DNA of 64,000 bases from Flaccisagitta enflata (GCA_965153355.1 OZ231126.1:14818001-14882000), one strand, 5' to 3'. Positions 32,206-43,194 are shown, counted from the first letter of the stretch. The notes: generated from the sequence alone by a model not told the origin. Made by a program: numbers and translations.

Positions 32206-32452
32206 TGAACAGCTCTAGTTTTTTCCCCATTATGTTTGCCCTCATCATCACACGTCTAAACGTATCTCCCACAATCTCCAATGATCTGGTTAACAAAACA
32301 GAGATACAGAATCTAATTGGAGAAAAATTTTTTTGAAAAAGGTAAAAAATGGTTTCCTTCATTTTTTGCATGCTCTGCGCCTAAGGGTTTAGGATTCTCA
32401 CTGCAATGAGATTTGAACTTTTAAATCAATTCGCGGAGATCTATAAAATGAG

Positions 32453-34752
32453 CTATTGATCATGGTGGTAAGATAAAAGCAACATATTCTGACTCAACGT
32501 AATGACAGACAAGATGACGCTTGTTTCAAAATAATCCGCACGTGCCCCTCCAAGGGTTTCTTGATCAATCAATAGTGGAGAAATGCAGCGACTCTCTTTT
32601 GGGTGAAACACGTTCATGATTTTGATCGCCAAATTACTCGGGAAGCAGTACTTTGGATCGCAATTCAATCTCTTCAACCTTTTCCTCTTGCTTCTGGTGT
32701 CATCCTCTAGTGAGTCACCATGAATGGTGGGTTGTGGGTCGTAGTCTCCATGCTCACAATCTGGGTCAAATGAAGGACAAACGAGCTGACAATCCTCATC
32801 TTCCAGGTCAACATTTGAAGTAACCTCATTCAAGATGATCCATGCCAATTCAGGCAAGATTTTGGCATCTGCGAGTGTGACCATGAGATTCAACAGATTA
32901 TCATCTGGGGATTGAGGTTTGTAAACAGCAACTTCAAAGTGACCCACCTTTGCCAGAATGGCATCTTCTCTTGTTCGCAGAATCAGCTTTCCATCCATAA
33001 TTGAAGCCAGCCTTTGCATGACCGATGTTGCTACAGCGAAATTCTTACTCATTGTTCTCTTGCATATCTTTGTCTCTGAGGTAAAGCATACAGTAAGCTC
33101 AAAAAAGGATTTCAACCCCAGGGTGGTTTTGATAAAGGTCTCTACATCCTTATCATCTGCAGTCTTAAAGATCAGATGTGGAATGAAGTACATTTTCATT
33201 CCAAGTACATTCTCATTCATAGGAACGATGATGTTCAAATGAGAGAGAATGAAAAGGAGAGATTCCATTAACAACTCCGACTCAACATTGGATGAACTGA
33301 AATCAAGATCATCAAATCCAATGCTCAAACCTTCGGCACTTCCTTTCAACTCTCTGTGAAGATGTACAAACATTCCTTTGATCAAAGGCAAAGGCAGTTG
33401 GCCATCTTCGTACGCTTGGATAAGCGTATCTTTATCACTGGGTTTCAGCTGGTGAAACTCTGCAAAATTCCCAAGCAGCAATTGCATGGCATGGTAGAAA
33501 AGACTCTTCATAACAACAGCCAACTTTTCAATTCTATGAAAAATGACAGTGCTACCATCGTGCCATATTACGCTCCCTCTTACGCTGAGAGCTTTCAGCA
33601 TCTCAATGACGTCGTAGTCATTTAGTGATGGGGCAAAGGCGCGTAGGTCATCAACTTTGACATATGGTTTATCTTGGTTCTGATTCAAGAGCCAGTCAGT
33701 GGCTTCTTTCCAACTCTCTTGAAGCATGACTGTTGGCAAGTTGGAAATAGCCCTTCCTAAATTGGACTCAAATGTATCAAAACCCTTTAGGTCGTGAGAA
33801 CTGACAAAAGATATAGAGTCAGTGTTAAATACCGGAGGATTTTCCACTTTGCCGACTTGTTTACTCAGCTTTCTTTCTAAACCCTGTTTTTGATCTTCTA
33901 ATTTGGCCAATTCATCAGGATTGTCCGTTGAAGCTTCGATGTCCTTTTCAACCTCTGCCAGTTTTTGCTGCAGCTGTTTTTTTCTATCCTCACGGATTTT
34001 CAGGGGTTTCCCAATTCTCGAATCTAAGAAAGCCAGCAGTTGAGCTTTCATCTCCTTAATTCGTGACGGCCTCTCCTTCTCGTCGATCAAGTCAATCTTA
34101 GACACAACAAACAAGAAATTTGGACTACTGGCTCCATCGAGGATCTTTTCAACCCAGATCCAAGCACTTTCATAGAGTGAATCATCGTCTATAAAATCAT
34201 CTGGGTTCAGGAGGCATATATAGAGGCCATGATGTCGGCACAAGACAGCAAGTGCTGACTCGTACTCTTTGTGACCTCCCAAGTCAATGATTTTCAATAT
34301 CAAATCTTTGAGGTATGCTGGATAAACATCAAAGACCTGTGTCCGATCTTCCAATTTGATTTCTTTTGCCGAGACAATCTTGCCTGCCAGACACTGCCCA
34401 AAGGATGTCTTACCTGCTTCTTGTCTGCCAATGAGCATGACAGTCACATCTTTTGCATCAATCATGGAGTTGGGGTAATTGGTCAAATATTTGATGACGG
34501 CGCATTTTCCCTCATCGAAAACATGCTTGGGAGGGTAAATCAATGGGTTATTGTTCAGTATGGACAGTCTGCCACTCTCATCCAGAAATTTCAACATCTC
34601 CTTTTGGGGCAACTCTGTGATTTTGTTGTTTTGTAAATCGGGGTAAAACCAAGGTCGCAGAATTGAAGGATGTATTGTTTTGATGGAGCAATCAAATGCC
34701 CGCAATGTTGAAAGCCGCGATGAAGGTGGAATGGCAGGCAAAAACTTCAACT
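32453..34752 (-). CDS. LRR-Roco protein, large 3' exon: last LRRs, Roc GTPase, COR-like region
   Basis: The exon opens at acceptor ..cattttcag|AGTTGAAG; the first codons read ELKFLPAIPP, continuing the LRR pattern of the upstream exons, so the protein does not begin here (the codon at 34750 is TTG, not ATG). Counting that codon as residue 1: the end of the LRR lies to about residue 75; P-loop GRQEAGKTS at 108-116; switch II DLGGH at 156-160; G4 motif SKID at 217-220; a charged coiled coil at about 225-310; then a winged-helix/COR-like region (about 350-430, VRGSVIWHDG). The tail is diverged and ends HHDQ. This is the Ras-of-complex plus COR architecture of Roco proteins, cytoplasmic dimeric GTP switches. 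No kinase domain follows. All G-motifs look intact. Confidence 0.85.
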
Positions 34753-35152
34753 CTGAAAATGAGAAAAAAAAAAAAAATTCAAATATGGGTGATCATGTCC
34801 CCCTTTGACTTTCTGTTGACACTTTTCTGTCACTCAGCTGGTCAGTTTTTTCGTCCTCAAATTCAATCAGCACCTACAATGTTAGTCTCATGATTTTTGA
34901 GTGCCCCACCTTGTCATTTTTAGGCTTTTGAGAGTGATTTTTGCATTTCTGCCCCAACTAGCACACTCGATGAGTGCCCATGACTGGTTTTGCTATGTAT
35001 TTAGTCTTACTTTTTCTTGTCTTTGGTGCTTGACAAGTAAATGTCATTGACATCAGTCCAGTTGTAGTTTCAGTCTGTGTAGTCATAACCTGAAATGTGA
35101 TTTTCGAAGTAAATTCCATGCTTTCATTGCTACAACGTGAACACCATCTTAC
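34753..35152. other. Intron between last LRR exon and Roc exon
   Basis: 400 bp with an A/T run next to the acceptor and nothing else recognised. Confidence 0.7.
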
Positions 35153-35287
35153 CTTTGTTGCCGTCAAGATGTACGTATTTCAATGGACCATGAAACAGAT
35201 TTGTTGGAAGTGATTCCAAGGAACAGTTTCTTGCACTCAATGCTTTTAGAGACGAGGTGGAGTTAATTGATGGAATGGTCTTTAATC
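35153..35287 (-). CDS. LRR-Roco, 135-nt LRR exon (3'-most of seven)
   Basis: Acceptor atttacag|GATTAAAG, donor AACAAAG|gtaaga. Encodes GLKTIPSINSTSSLKALSAR, then NCSLESLPTNLFHGPLKYVH and LDGNK: two leucine-rich repeats, phase 1 to phase 1. Confidence 0.9.
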
Positions 35288-35299
35288 CTGTAAATAAGA

Positions 35300-35331
35300 G
35301 GACAAAATGATCATCATCATCATCATCGTCG

Positions 35332-35394
<63 letters not shown>

Positions 35395-35405
35395 CCATCA
35401 TTCAT
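35300..35405. repeat. (ATC)n trinucleotide array
   Basis: CATCATCAT over about 100 bp, starting about 20 bp upstream of the acceptor of the preceding exon (minus strand). From 35406 to 35678 there is one GGCAGGGGCAGTGATG repeat fragment only. Confidence 0.94.
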
Positions 35406-35678
35406 CATCAATACATCATCATCGTGGCAACTATGTAAGGAGGGGGGTGTCTGAAAGTGATTGCTAAAAATAAAGGTCTATAACACATTGTTTCGAGTAA
35501 CATGAAATCAAATGCAGGTGGGCAGGGGCAGTGATGTAAAATCACTCTCAAACGACAAAAATACTGAGCATCATTGCCCGTGCCCTCCTGCAATGGACCA
35601 CTAATCAATCGTGCATCCAGCCTTGTCGATATCTTCTTTCATCAATACCAGTTTTGTGGTAAAGCCATCATTTCACAC

Positions 35679-35813
35679 CTTTGTTTTCATCAAGATTAAC
35701 ATTTTCCAATTTGAAATGAAATAGATTTGTTGGAAGAGATTCAAGAGAGCATTTTTTTGCTGTCAGATTCTTGAGTTTAGATGTCGAGGTAAGAGGCGGA
35801 AGAGACCGTAATC
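35679..35813 (-). CDS. LRR-Roco, 135-nt LRR exon
   Basis: Acceptor tttacag|GATTACGG, donor AACAAAG|gtgtga. Encodes GLRSLPPLTSTSKLKNLTAK, then KCSLESLPTNLFHFKLENVN and LDENK. Confidence 0.9.
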
Positions 35814-35902
35814 CTGTAAAGGATGAAAAAAAAATGAGATAAATTGTTTTACTCAAGATTGCTGAGAAAATTGGCTGCACAGTCACATCCTTCAAGTTTT
35901 AC

Positions 35903-36037
35903 CTTCATTTTCATCAAGACGAACATCCTCCAACTGAAGATGGAACAAATTTGTTGGAAGTGACTCAAGAGAGCATTTCTCAGCCATAAGTTTCTTGAGT
36001 TGCGACGATGAAGAAAGATATGGTAGAGACTGTAATC
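35903..36037 (-). CDS. LRR-Roco, 135-nt LRR exon
   Basis: Acceptor gattgcag|GATTACAG, donor AATGAAG|gtaaaa. Encodes GLQSLPYLSSSSQLKKLMAE, then KCSLESLPTNLFHLQLEDVR and LDENE. Confidence 0.9.
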
Positions 36038-36125
36038 CTGCAATCGACAACATTAAACGACAAGATTATCATAACTGCAACTACTAATGTCATATTGCCA
36101 TGAATAGTGTAAACAGCTACCTCAC

Positions 36126-36260
36126 CTTCATTTTCATTAAGACAAATTTCCTCCAACTGAAAGTGGAATAAATTTGTTGGAAGTGATTCCAGAGAACATT
36201 TTTCTGCCATCAGTTTTTTGAGTTGTGATGATGAAGAAAGATGTGGAAGAGACTTTAATT
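36126..36260 (-). CDS. LRR-Roco, 135-nt LRR exon
   Basis: Acceptor ttttccag|AATTAAAG, donor AATGAAG|gtgagg. Encodes ELKSLPHLSSSSQLKKLMAE, then KCSLESLPTNLFHFQLEEIC and LNENE. Closest to the exon at 35903-36037, suggesting a recent duplication. Confidence 0.9.
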
Positions 36261-36437
36261 CTGGAAAAAGAAGGAAGTAAAGGAGATTATCATCAAATTA
36301 TGTCAAATTGCCAAGAGCTCACAGCCGCCCAGAGCGTGAAGCTTGTTGACCTAAAACAATTGGCACCAACTTGGATGGTTTCAGAACCCTGATGGTGCAT
36401 ATAACACATATCTAAGAAAAATGAAATCTGTTTTAGG

Positions 36438-37553
36438 TAGGGGTGAGTCGAGCAATTAATTGCTCGACGATTAATCGAGGAAAGATTTTGCATTGCTTGC
36501 TCGAGGAAAGCAAAAATCCTAGGGGGGAAAAATTTTGTTCTAACAAACCAACCAAAGGATGGACAGACATGACCTATCATAGATTTGCAGGAACGCACAT
36601 AAAAATACAATAGGACAAAAAATATTTTTGACAGACTGATGGATTGACGGAGCTCATAGATGGACTGATAAACCCAAAAAATACTGTTGATTAATCAAAC
36701 AAGCCCAAACTAGCAACGATGCGTCCAGACTGTGTCTCTGCGTATATTGATCATGTGACACATATGGATTGACAGATGGACAAACAGACAGATGGAACAA
36801 CAAGATTAGTATTGGAGGCTCTCAAATCATGTTGTTCTCGCAGTAGATTCAGTGTAGGATCTCGTCGTGGCCGAAAACGGTCAAAAACCGCGGTTTTTGC
36901 ACAGGCGTAACGGACCGACGGACGGACCGACGGACGGACCGACGGACGGACGGACGGATGGACGGACTGACCAACGGACGGACGGACGGACAAACCCTCT
37001 TATAGAGATGCGAGGACGCATCTAAAAATGGTAAATCATAAAGATACTTCAGGGACTCAGTTTTAGAACTTAGTTACAAATATCATCTGATATCAAGCGT
37101 CATCTGACAAATAAAACCTTTTCGCCTTAATCCGTAGTGGCTTTTTTTGGGATGTCGGATTTAGCAAGTAAGCAAGTAAGCTGCCTAGGATCATTTTACG
37201 CGTGACTGCTTACTATCCTCAGGAAAAACTTTAAAAAAAAATGCTTCGTAACTTGTGATCATCTGAGACAAATAATGTTACTTTATTTTGTTCATAAAAC
37301 TGAAAAAAAAAAATAGTATTAATTTGTTCGTGGCCTACTTTGAAATATGTTTTTCTATAAAGTCTAAAAGAAAAACAAGTTCCATTGCGTTACCATTTTT
37401 TTCTTTTTAGAACTATTAGGTGAAAAAGTTATTTAAAATCACTTATCGAACGCTGGAAAAAAATCCTTGTAAATGCTTGAGGATTCCTCGAGGAATTAGG
37501 ATTTTGGGCGATTTATCATCGAGGAAAAATATCAAATCCTCGACTCAGCCCTA
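36438..37553. mobile_element. hAT-like non-autonomous element with 8-bp target duplication
   Basis: Ends TAGGGGTGAGTCGAG and (inverse) CTCGACTCAGCCCTA form terminal inverted repeats. The 8-bp sequence GTTTTAGG occurs immediately outside both ends (36430-36437 and 37554-37561), as expected of hAT transposition. The ends are rich in CTCGA/TCGAG motifs. No transposase ORF is seen, and the inside includes a palindrome-repeat copy at 36890-37028. Confidence 0.85.
36890..37028 (-). repeat. Palindrome repeat family copy inside the hAT-like element
   Basis: AAACCGCGGTTTTTGCACAGG, a long GACGGACCGACGGACGG run (about 36910-36990), then CTTATAGAGATGCGAGGACGCATCTAAAAA. This is the third level of nesting at this site. 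Confidence 0.75.
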
Positions 37554-38071
37554 GTTTTAGGGCTCTTTTTAAAATATTTGAAAAAAAAAAAATTTTTATC
37601 ATAACTTTGTGATTGAGTTTTTCATTGATTTTTAGTGAAGTTCTGATCTGAAATAGTGGCTTCCGGTTTGTCATGCTATACACTTTTGCAAAAGAGATAA
37701 AAAGTTAATCTTTCCAATTAAATATTGTTTTGTATAGTATTATGACCAAAAAATAACTTTTTATTTCTTTTGCAATAGTATATAGTGCGACGTATCAAAC
37801 TAACCGGAAACTATTATTTGAGATCAAATCCGCACTTAAATTCATTGAAAAAACAAATCACAAAGAGTTATGGTAAAAAATGCAGTAAAAAAGTGCTATT
37901 TTTTTTAATATCTTAAAAAGCGCCTTTAAAAAGATTTCATTTCTCTCAGATATGTGTTCTATGCACCATTAGGGTCATGAAACCACTTGAATTGGCGCCA
38001 ACCATTTCAGGTCAACTAGTGTCACGCTCTGAGGGGCTGTGAGCTATACAGTACCATCCATCAAACCTCAC

Positions 38072-38206
38072 CTCTATTACTATCAAGACAAACATCCTCC
38101 AACCGAAAGTGGAACAAATTTGTTGGAAGTGACTGTAGAGAGCAATCTTTAGCACTCAGATGTTTGAGTAGTGATGATGAGGAAAGAGGTGGCAGAGACT
38201 TCAATT
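38072..38206 (-). CDS. LRR-Roco, 135-nt LRR exon
   Basis: Acceptor attccag|AATTGAAG, donor AATAGAG|gtgagg. Encodes ELKSLPPLSSSSLLKHLSAK, then DCSLQSLPTNLFHFRLEDVC and LDSNR. Confidence 0.9.
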
Positions 38207-38446
38207 CTGGAATTGAAGGAGGTAAATAGGATTATCTTTGTCATCACTACTAGAGATGCCCAAGCGGTTGATATTCTTGTTGCTTCCAACGCTTCCTCTT
38301 CTGCCTCTATCTTGCAGTTCAAATACTAGTAGTAGTACCTATCCCACCCGCCGAATTGGAAACGGTCAATTGTTTCCAGATCCCTAACTTACTAACAATG
38401 TAAAGTGGCCAAAAGTAGCCGCATAGTCACACCCTTCAATCTTCAC

Positions 38447-38581
38447 CTTTGTTTTTATCAAGACAAGCATTTTCCAACCGAAAGTGGAACAAATTTGTTG
38501 GAAGTGACTCAAGAGAGCATTCTTTAGCACTCAGATGCTTGAGTTGTGATGATGATGAAAGAGGCGGTAGGGACTTTAAGC
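38447..38581 (-). CDS. LRR-Roco, 135-nt LRR exon
   Basis: Acceptor attttcag|GCTTAAAG, donor AACAAAG|gtgaag. Encodes GLKSLPPLSSSSQLKHLSAK, then ECSLESLPTNLFHFRLENAC and LDKNK. Very close to the exon at 38072-38206. Introns on both sides (38207-38446, 38582-38893) hold nothing recognisable. Confidence 0.9.
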
Positions 38582-38893
38582 CTGAAAATGATGATCGTCA
38601 ATGATATTGTTGTTACTTTTATATGAATCAATGTCAAGATTAGCGTACCAACAATTTACACAAAATCATAGAAAAGTTCTCTATCAAAGGGATCTAGCTC
38701 TAAATCATGTATAAAGAAAACATATAACCATAGGACCCCTGTAAACTATGGCCGTCACCCCCTCATATCCCATAGAAAGTGTATCAGCAGGGTTCAACCA
38801 AGTGCCCAAGCAGGCAAGCATTGCTTGTAGGCAGCTAGCTTATTCCACAACGACCTCTTTAATATACAAAAAATTTTTTTTGCCAAATCTGAC

Positions 38894-39028
38894 CTTCATT
38901 TCCGTTCAAGTTAATTTCCTCCAGTTTGCTGTTAAACAAATTTGCAGGAAGTGAATCCAATGAGCAGTTTTCTAGCTTCAATATCTTCAGCGAGCATGAA
39001 GACGGCAAAGGCGGAAGTTCCTTCAATC
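38894..39028 (-). CDS. LRR-Roco, 135-nt LRR exon (5'-most seen)
   Basis: Acceptor cctcttag|GATTGAAG, donor AATGAAG|gtcaga. Encodes GLKELPPLPSSCSLKILKLE, then NCSLDSLPANLFNSKLEEIN and LNGNE. It is the most diverged of the seven. A (CAT)n array (39068-39140) and an (AATC)n array (39166-39197) follow upstream. Confidence 0.9.
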
Positions 39029-39065
39029 CTAAGAGGATGAATTTTTCATTCACTAGAATCAACTG

Positions 39066-39067
<2 letters not shown>

Positions 39068-39115
<48 letters not shown>

Positions 39116-39165
39116 CTGTCAACATCATCATCATCATCATCGTTATTGTCACTTATACCATTTTC

Positions 39166-39197
<32 letters not shown>
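39068..39197. repeat. (CAT)n and (AATC)n microsatellites
   Basis: CATCATCAT at about 39068-39140 and AATCAATC at about 39166-39197, the latter ending against the 5' LTR. Confidence 0.94.
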
Positions 39198-39200
<3 letters not shown>

Positions 39201-39201
39201 T

Positions 39202-39989
39202 GACATTCTTCACATTCCCCACCATATCCAGGTCAAGAAGCGCTCAATCGGATGCATTCGACTCCGCGGATCCCGAAGAGGAGGAGAGGCTCTCTCGCCG
39301 TCGAAGATTCCAAGATGGCGTCTGCTCGACTGCAGAGTGGAGGAAACTTAGGAAAAGGAGAGAGATCTTCGATCGACGGAGGAAGTGGAGGAACGCGCGC
39401 GCGCGCCGAAAGCGCTGACTTCCGGTTGAGGATTGATGGACTGTATCTCCTCAACCGCTTAGAGGAGAATAGACTTCGACCCCTCTAACGAATTCCCATG
39501 ACGCGACGATTCCATTGATCATTGTTCCATTGCTGCCAAATAATTTCAAATCTCGTGATGCTTTGATTAAATTTGTTATTTATTTCTAGGTTAAGTAAAA
39601 GTAGCTTCCCTGACTCTCTTACTGACATTCGACTTCACAATCTCAGTTAAAGACTCGATTTTGATGCTTTTTCCCCGACTTCCCTGCCCTGCGCCTAGAT
39701 TGGAAACCGTTCGACAACATCCGTGTAAGTCCTTGACCTTTTACCTTTTTGGCGCTTTTACAGAAGTATCCTTCATTGATGTACAGAGTTTGTCCTAACC
39801 TTTTTCTTTTTTCTCTATCCATCAGGATTCCACAAATAGACTGATTTTGCGGACAACTTGACCGCTCATCTCAACAATTCGTTCTAAGCGGGTGTACGTT
39901 CCAAATCATTAGCGCAGCTACGCAGTGGAGTCAGTTCTCGCGATTACGCATCAGGAGCTTGATAAGAAATCAGACGTAAAACGCTCTCA
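39202..39989 (+). repeat. 5' LTR-like repeat of the BEL/Pao element
   Basis: A segment of about 790 bp starting GACATTCTTCACATTCCCC (TGT just before it) and ending ..CGCTCTCA; the same sequence with scattered substitutions and small indels is at 50908-51693. A TGGAATCAAAAACC segment 5 bases further (39995) could be a primer-binding site. Both copies contain a GTAAGT..TTACAG pair that looks like a leader intron. Confidence 0.75.
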
Positions 39990-40033
39990 ATTCGTGGAAT
40001 CAAAAACCATCAACGATCCACGCAACGTCAACG

Positions 40034-43000
40034 ATGTCGACCGCCAACAACAACGCCAACACCGACGCGACGTCAATGCCGCCACCTTCGCTGCCCAATC
40101 AACGCAGGAAGGCCTTTCGACCAACCGACTGCGTGTCCATCGTTTCCGACTCGTCCGTCTATGCGGGCGCAATGGACCCCGTAGCCACGACGCTTCGCGG
40201 ATTACGAAAGTCTCTACGCAACACGCGCAACGCCTACATGTCGGCGTTGAAAACCGCCGATACCCTTAACGATGACGATATTTTGGACTTTTACCAAGAT
40301 ATGGACTGCCTTCGAAAGGAAGTGTGGTTAGCGGCGTGGCGATTGGTCAATACGACAAAGACTTACGCACAAGCAGAATCGACGAACAACCCCGACAAAG
40401 CGGCGTCATTGTTGTCGACAGCCGAAAGCTCATTGACGGAGGTACGGAAACTGTGGGACGCATAATGCTTCCACGACAAAAATACTTTTGCGTCGCATCT
40501 GTTCCTGCCAACCTACCACGACATCCACGATGAGTCACCAGAGACTGGAGCAAAACGCGCTCTCGAGATGACGATGGGGTCGTCGACGCATTTCGTCCAA
40601 TCCCTTTCACGACGACGTAAATCAACGCCGAACGTGACCGGCGACGATGAAGACGCGGGAGAGGACGACTTGCCCGTCGGCACGGAAGCAGCGAATCTCA
40701 ATGCAGCGGAGCAACGACACAACGCGCCGCCCCACACGCCAGGCGCGTTAGAAGACGCCGAAGAGATACGCATAAACTTTGAACCTCCAACACCGGTGAC
40801 GCCGGCGAAATCACGTTTTTTGTCGGCCAGAGACGATGAAGACGACGACGCCAGCGACGCAATGGAAACGTCATGGCCGAACGCTGACGCCAACCTCCCT
40901 CCAGGCGCCGTCGGCGGCGCCCCTCCCACGCAAGACCTTCTCAACATGTTACAGCAGTCGATTGCCGACGGCGACAGAGTCGCTCAAGGTGACGCGATGG
41001 TGCAAGTCGTCGGACGTCTCGTCGACGACGTTAACCAAGTTCGACGCTCGATGGCGAGAGAAGCACGCGCAAACACGAGATTCCGTCTCAGCTCGCGCTC
41101 TGTATCTCAACAACGGGAAGAGAACGCCCGGCAGATGACGGCAAACATCGCATTAAACGCAGCCGTTAATGCCCGGACAGACGCGGTCACGGCCGGAATC
41201 GACGAGAGGAAAAGAAGGGAGGAGGAGGAGAGGAGGAAGAAGGAGAAAGAGGAGGAGGAGGAAAGACAACGCATCCACGCTGAAGAAGTGAGAAGGAGGG
41301 CAGAGGAGACAAGAAAGGGGCAGGAGGAGAAAAGGAGGACAAACTTGAAGAACAAGATGGCACAGGAGAAAAGAGAGAAAGAGGAGAAAGAAGAAAAGAA
41401 AAGAAAAGAAGCGGAAAGGAAAGCAGAGGAGGAGAGAAGGAAGGCGGTGGCTAAGAGAGACGCGGAAGAAAGGAAGAAAATGGAGGAGAAGAAAAGACGC
41501 GAAGAAAAGAAAAAGGAGGAAGAGAAGAAAAGGAAAGAAGAGGAGGAGAGGAAGAAGAGAGAAGCGCAAAAGAAAAGTCAGCAAAGACAACTGCCATCCA
41601 AGACGCCGCCCCCAACCGCACGTGAACACCCTCTCCACGAGCAATTGCGCACGAGACAAGATGCAGCGGAGCAAGAAAAGAATGCGATGGATCACGCGGA
41701 CGCAATGGCAAGAGTCCAACAACTGATCAGCGATCTCAACCTGGAAGACAGCGTTGTTTTGCAGACACGTGTCCAGCTGCGCAAATCGACGCCGCCATCA
41801 CCAAGCTCACCCGTCATCGTCCACCAAATCGCGAGTGGTCCTCCAGCTCCGCAAGCATCCCGCAACACACGCGGAAGTCAACGCCCTCTGGTCGACGACG
41901 TCTTCGACGGCGAAGGGTTTGAGCGCGTCGACAGACGGAAGTCGAGAAAGACGCCGCCCCCAACGCCGTCGCCTCCTAGATATCAAAGATGTCAAACCGG
42001 AAGTGACTCCGCGCGAAACGGCCTCGCGCATTCGCAATCCTTCGCCGAGAGGATGAACGCGGTTTCCTTCATCGACAACCCGATTGCCTACAACGCCCGC
42101 GTCAGAGCAAAGGACGTGGGATTGAGGGAGATGCGCGCAGCACGCCCAAGAGAAGCGTATGGATACCTCGAGCCAATCGACTATATCATCGCCAAATCCA
42201 AATTTGAAAATGCCGCCTCTAACATTGAGCTAGACGAAATTGACAAAGTGACTGAATTGGCCAACGTCTTCGCGAATCCAGTGAAGGAAATTATCGACGG
42301 TCAACAACTCATCATCAAGGCGCACAATATGCGCCGCGTCTACAGCACCTTGTGGAAACGCCTGGACGAGATGTTCAACACGAGCGTCAATCCGTTCCAA
42401 TCGGCCGTCGACAGCATCTGCAGGAAAGGAAAGGTTCCAGAAAACGACATGAAAGCCCATCAAGCGTTGATTGGCACGTTGTACAAACTGGAAAGCGTCG
42501 CAGAACTGCTGAATGCAACGGGGGAGTGTGATCGTGACGTCCACATCCGCCGCATCATCAACGCGAGGGTGCCACATATCTCGACGGACTATTGGAAAGC
42601 AAGCGCTCGTGAACAAGCTCGCCACGGCACGGCTTACGGCTTCCAAGAACTCATCGGGGAGGTGAAGCATTGGGTGTCGTACAACAACCTCAAGGAACCG
42701 ACACGCATGGCGCCGAAACCGACGAAGGTTGCAGCGACGGCAGTCGGTCCGGCGACCTTCAAGGAACAGCTCGTCAACTCACCGCCGAAGCAACAACCCA
42801 ACGACATCTGCAATATTTGTGGAGGTCGCCACAACTCCCATTTGTGTCATGTTTTGGAAGCCATCCCATCAGCAGAGGATCGTGTGAAGAAGTTGGCTGA
42901 GAAACGTCTATGCTTTCATTGTTTCTGCCCAAACCATTCAGCGCGGGACTGCAAAGACAAGCCGACGTGCTCATCCTGCAATAAGAGACACGCAACCCTG

Positions 43001-43156
43001 CTGCACGATCGCCAATTCAAGACGAGAGGAAATGGAGAAGGAATCACGTTTAAGACGCCAAATCCTGCCGCATTAGCTGCAGCCGCCGCCGCTCCAAAAC
43101 CGTTCCTCCAGCGCCCCCAAGCAGCTCGTCGACGGACGATCTGTGCATCTGGATGA
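40034..43156 (+). pseudogene. BEL/Pao gag-like ORF with one in-frame TAA
   Basis: From the ATG at 40034 the frame runs 143 codons to TAA at 40463-40465, continues open for 34 codons, and joins the 862-codon frame whose first ATG is at 40568. It is one frame with a single stop. In the 862-residue part: acidic/Pro-rich start; a highly charged Glu-Lys-Arg helix (about residues 210-340); a middle region typical of BEL/Pao gag (DUF1759-like, about 520-710); and three Cys-His clusters: CNICGGRH..HLC near 747, the CCHC knuckle CFHCFCPNHSARDC near 781, and CSSCNKRH..LLH near 800. Gag coats the element RNA in the particle. The stop may be decay or may be read through. Confidence 0.8.
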
Positions 43157-43194
43157 AGGAAGAGTGATGGAGGTGACTCGCTGCCACCTCCGCG

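Larger units (their letters stand above)
28221..32452. other. Intergenic region between HEPN and LRR-Roco genes: repeats only
   Basis: Filled by the minisatellite at 28370-29530, the foldback at 29538-30158, two GGCCCC-TIR elements with a palindrome between them (30237-31768), and a palindrome-family copy (32014-32205). The remaining 32206-32452 shows nothing recognisable. Confidence 0.75.
36305..38045. mobile_element. Foldback element in LRR-Roco intron, split by a hAT-like insertion
   Basis: Outer arms: left AGCTCACAGCCGCCCAGAGC at about 36314 onward is repeated in inverse at the right (..GCTCTGAGGGGCTGTGAGCT, ending about 38045) with about 120 bp of good match. Leaving out the hAT-like insertion at 36438-37553, the remaining 620 bp forms one long hairpin centred near 37735 and carries ATAGTGCGACGTATCAAACT, related to copies A and B. 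No ORF. Confidence 0.85.
32453..39028 (-). other. Gene span: LRR-Roco gene, eight exons seen, 5' end missing
   Basis: Seven 135-nt LRR exons (38894-39028, 38447-38581, 38072-38206, 36126-36260, 35903-36037, 35679-35813, 35153-35287) and one 2.3-kb exon join in the same phase to give about 15 LRRs followed by Roc-COR. Exons upstream of 39028, with the start codon, are not visible. A BEL/Pao LTR begins 174 bp upstream of the first exon seen. LRR-Roco proteins without kinase are common, expanded families in marine invertebrates; a sensor role is inferred, not shown. Confidence 0.8.

Noticed and set aside
35153-36260. Reading the LRR exons as separate small genes or duplicated gene fragments
   Set aside because: All have matching acceptor, donor and phase and lead in frame into the Roc exon, so they are exons of one gene.
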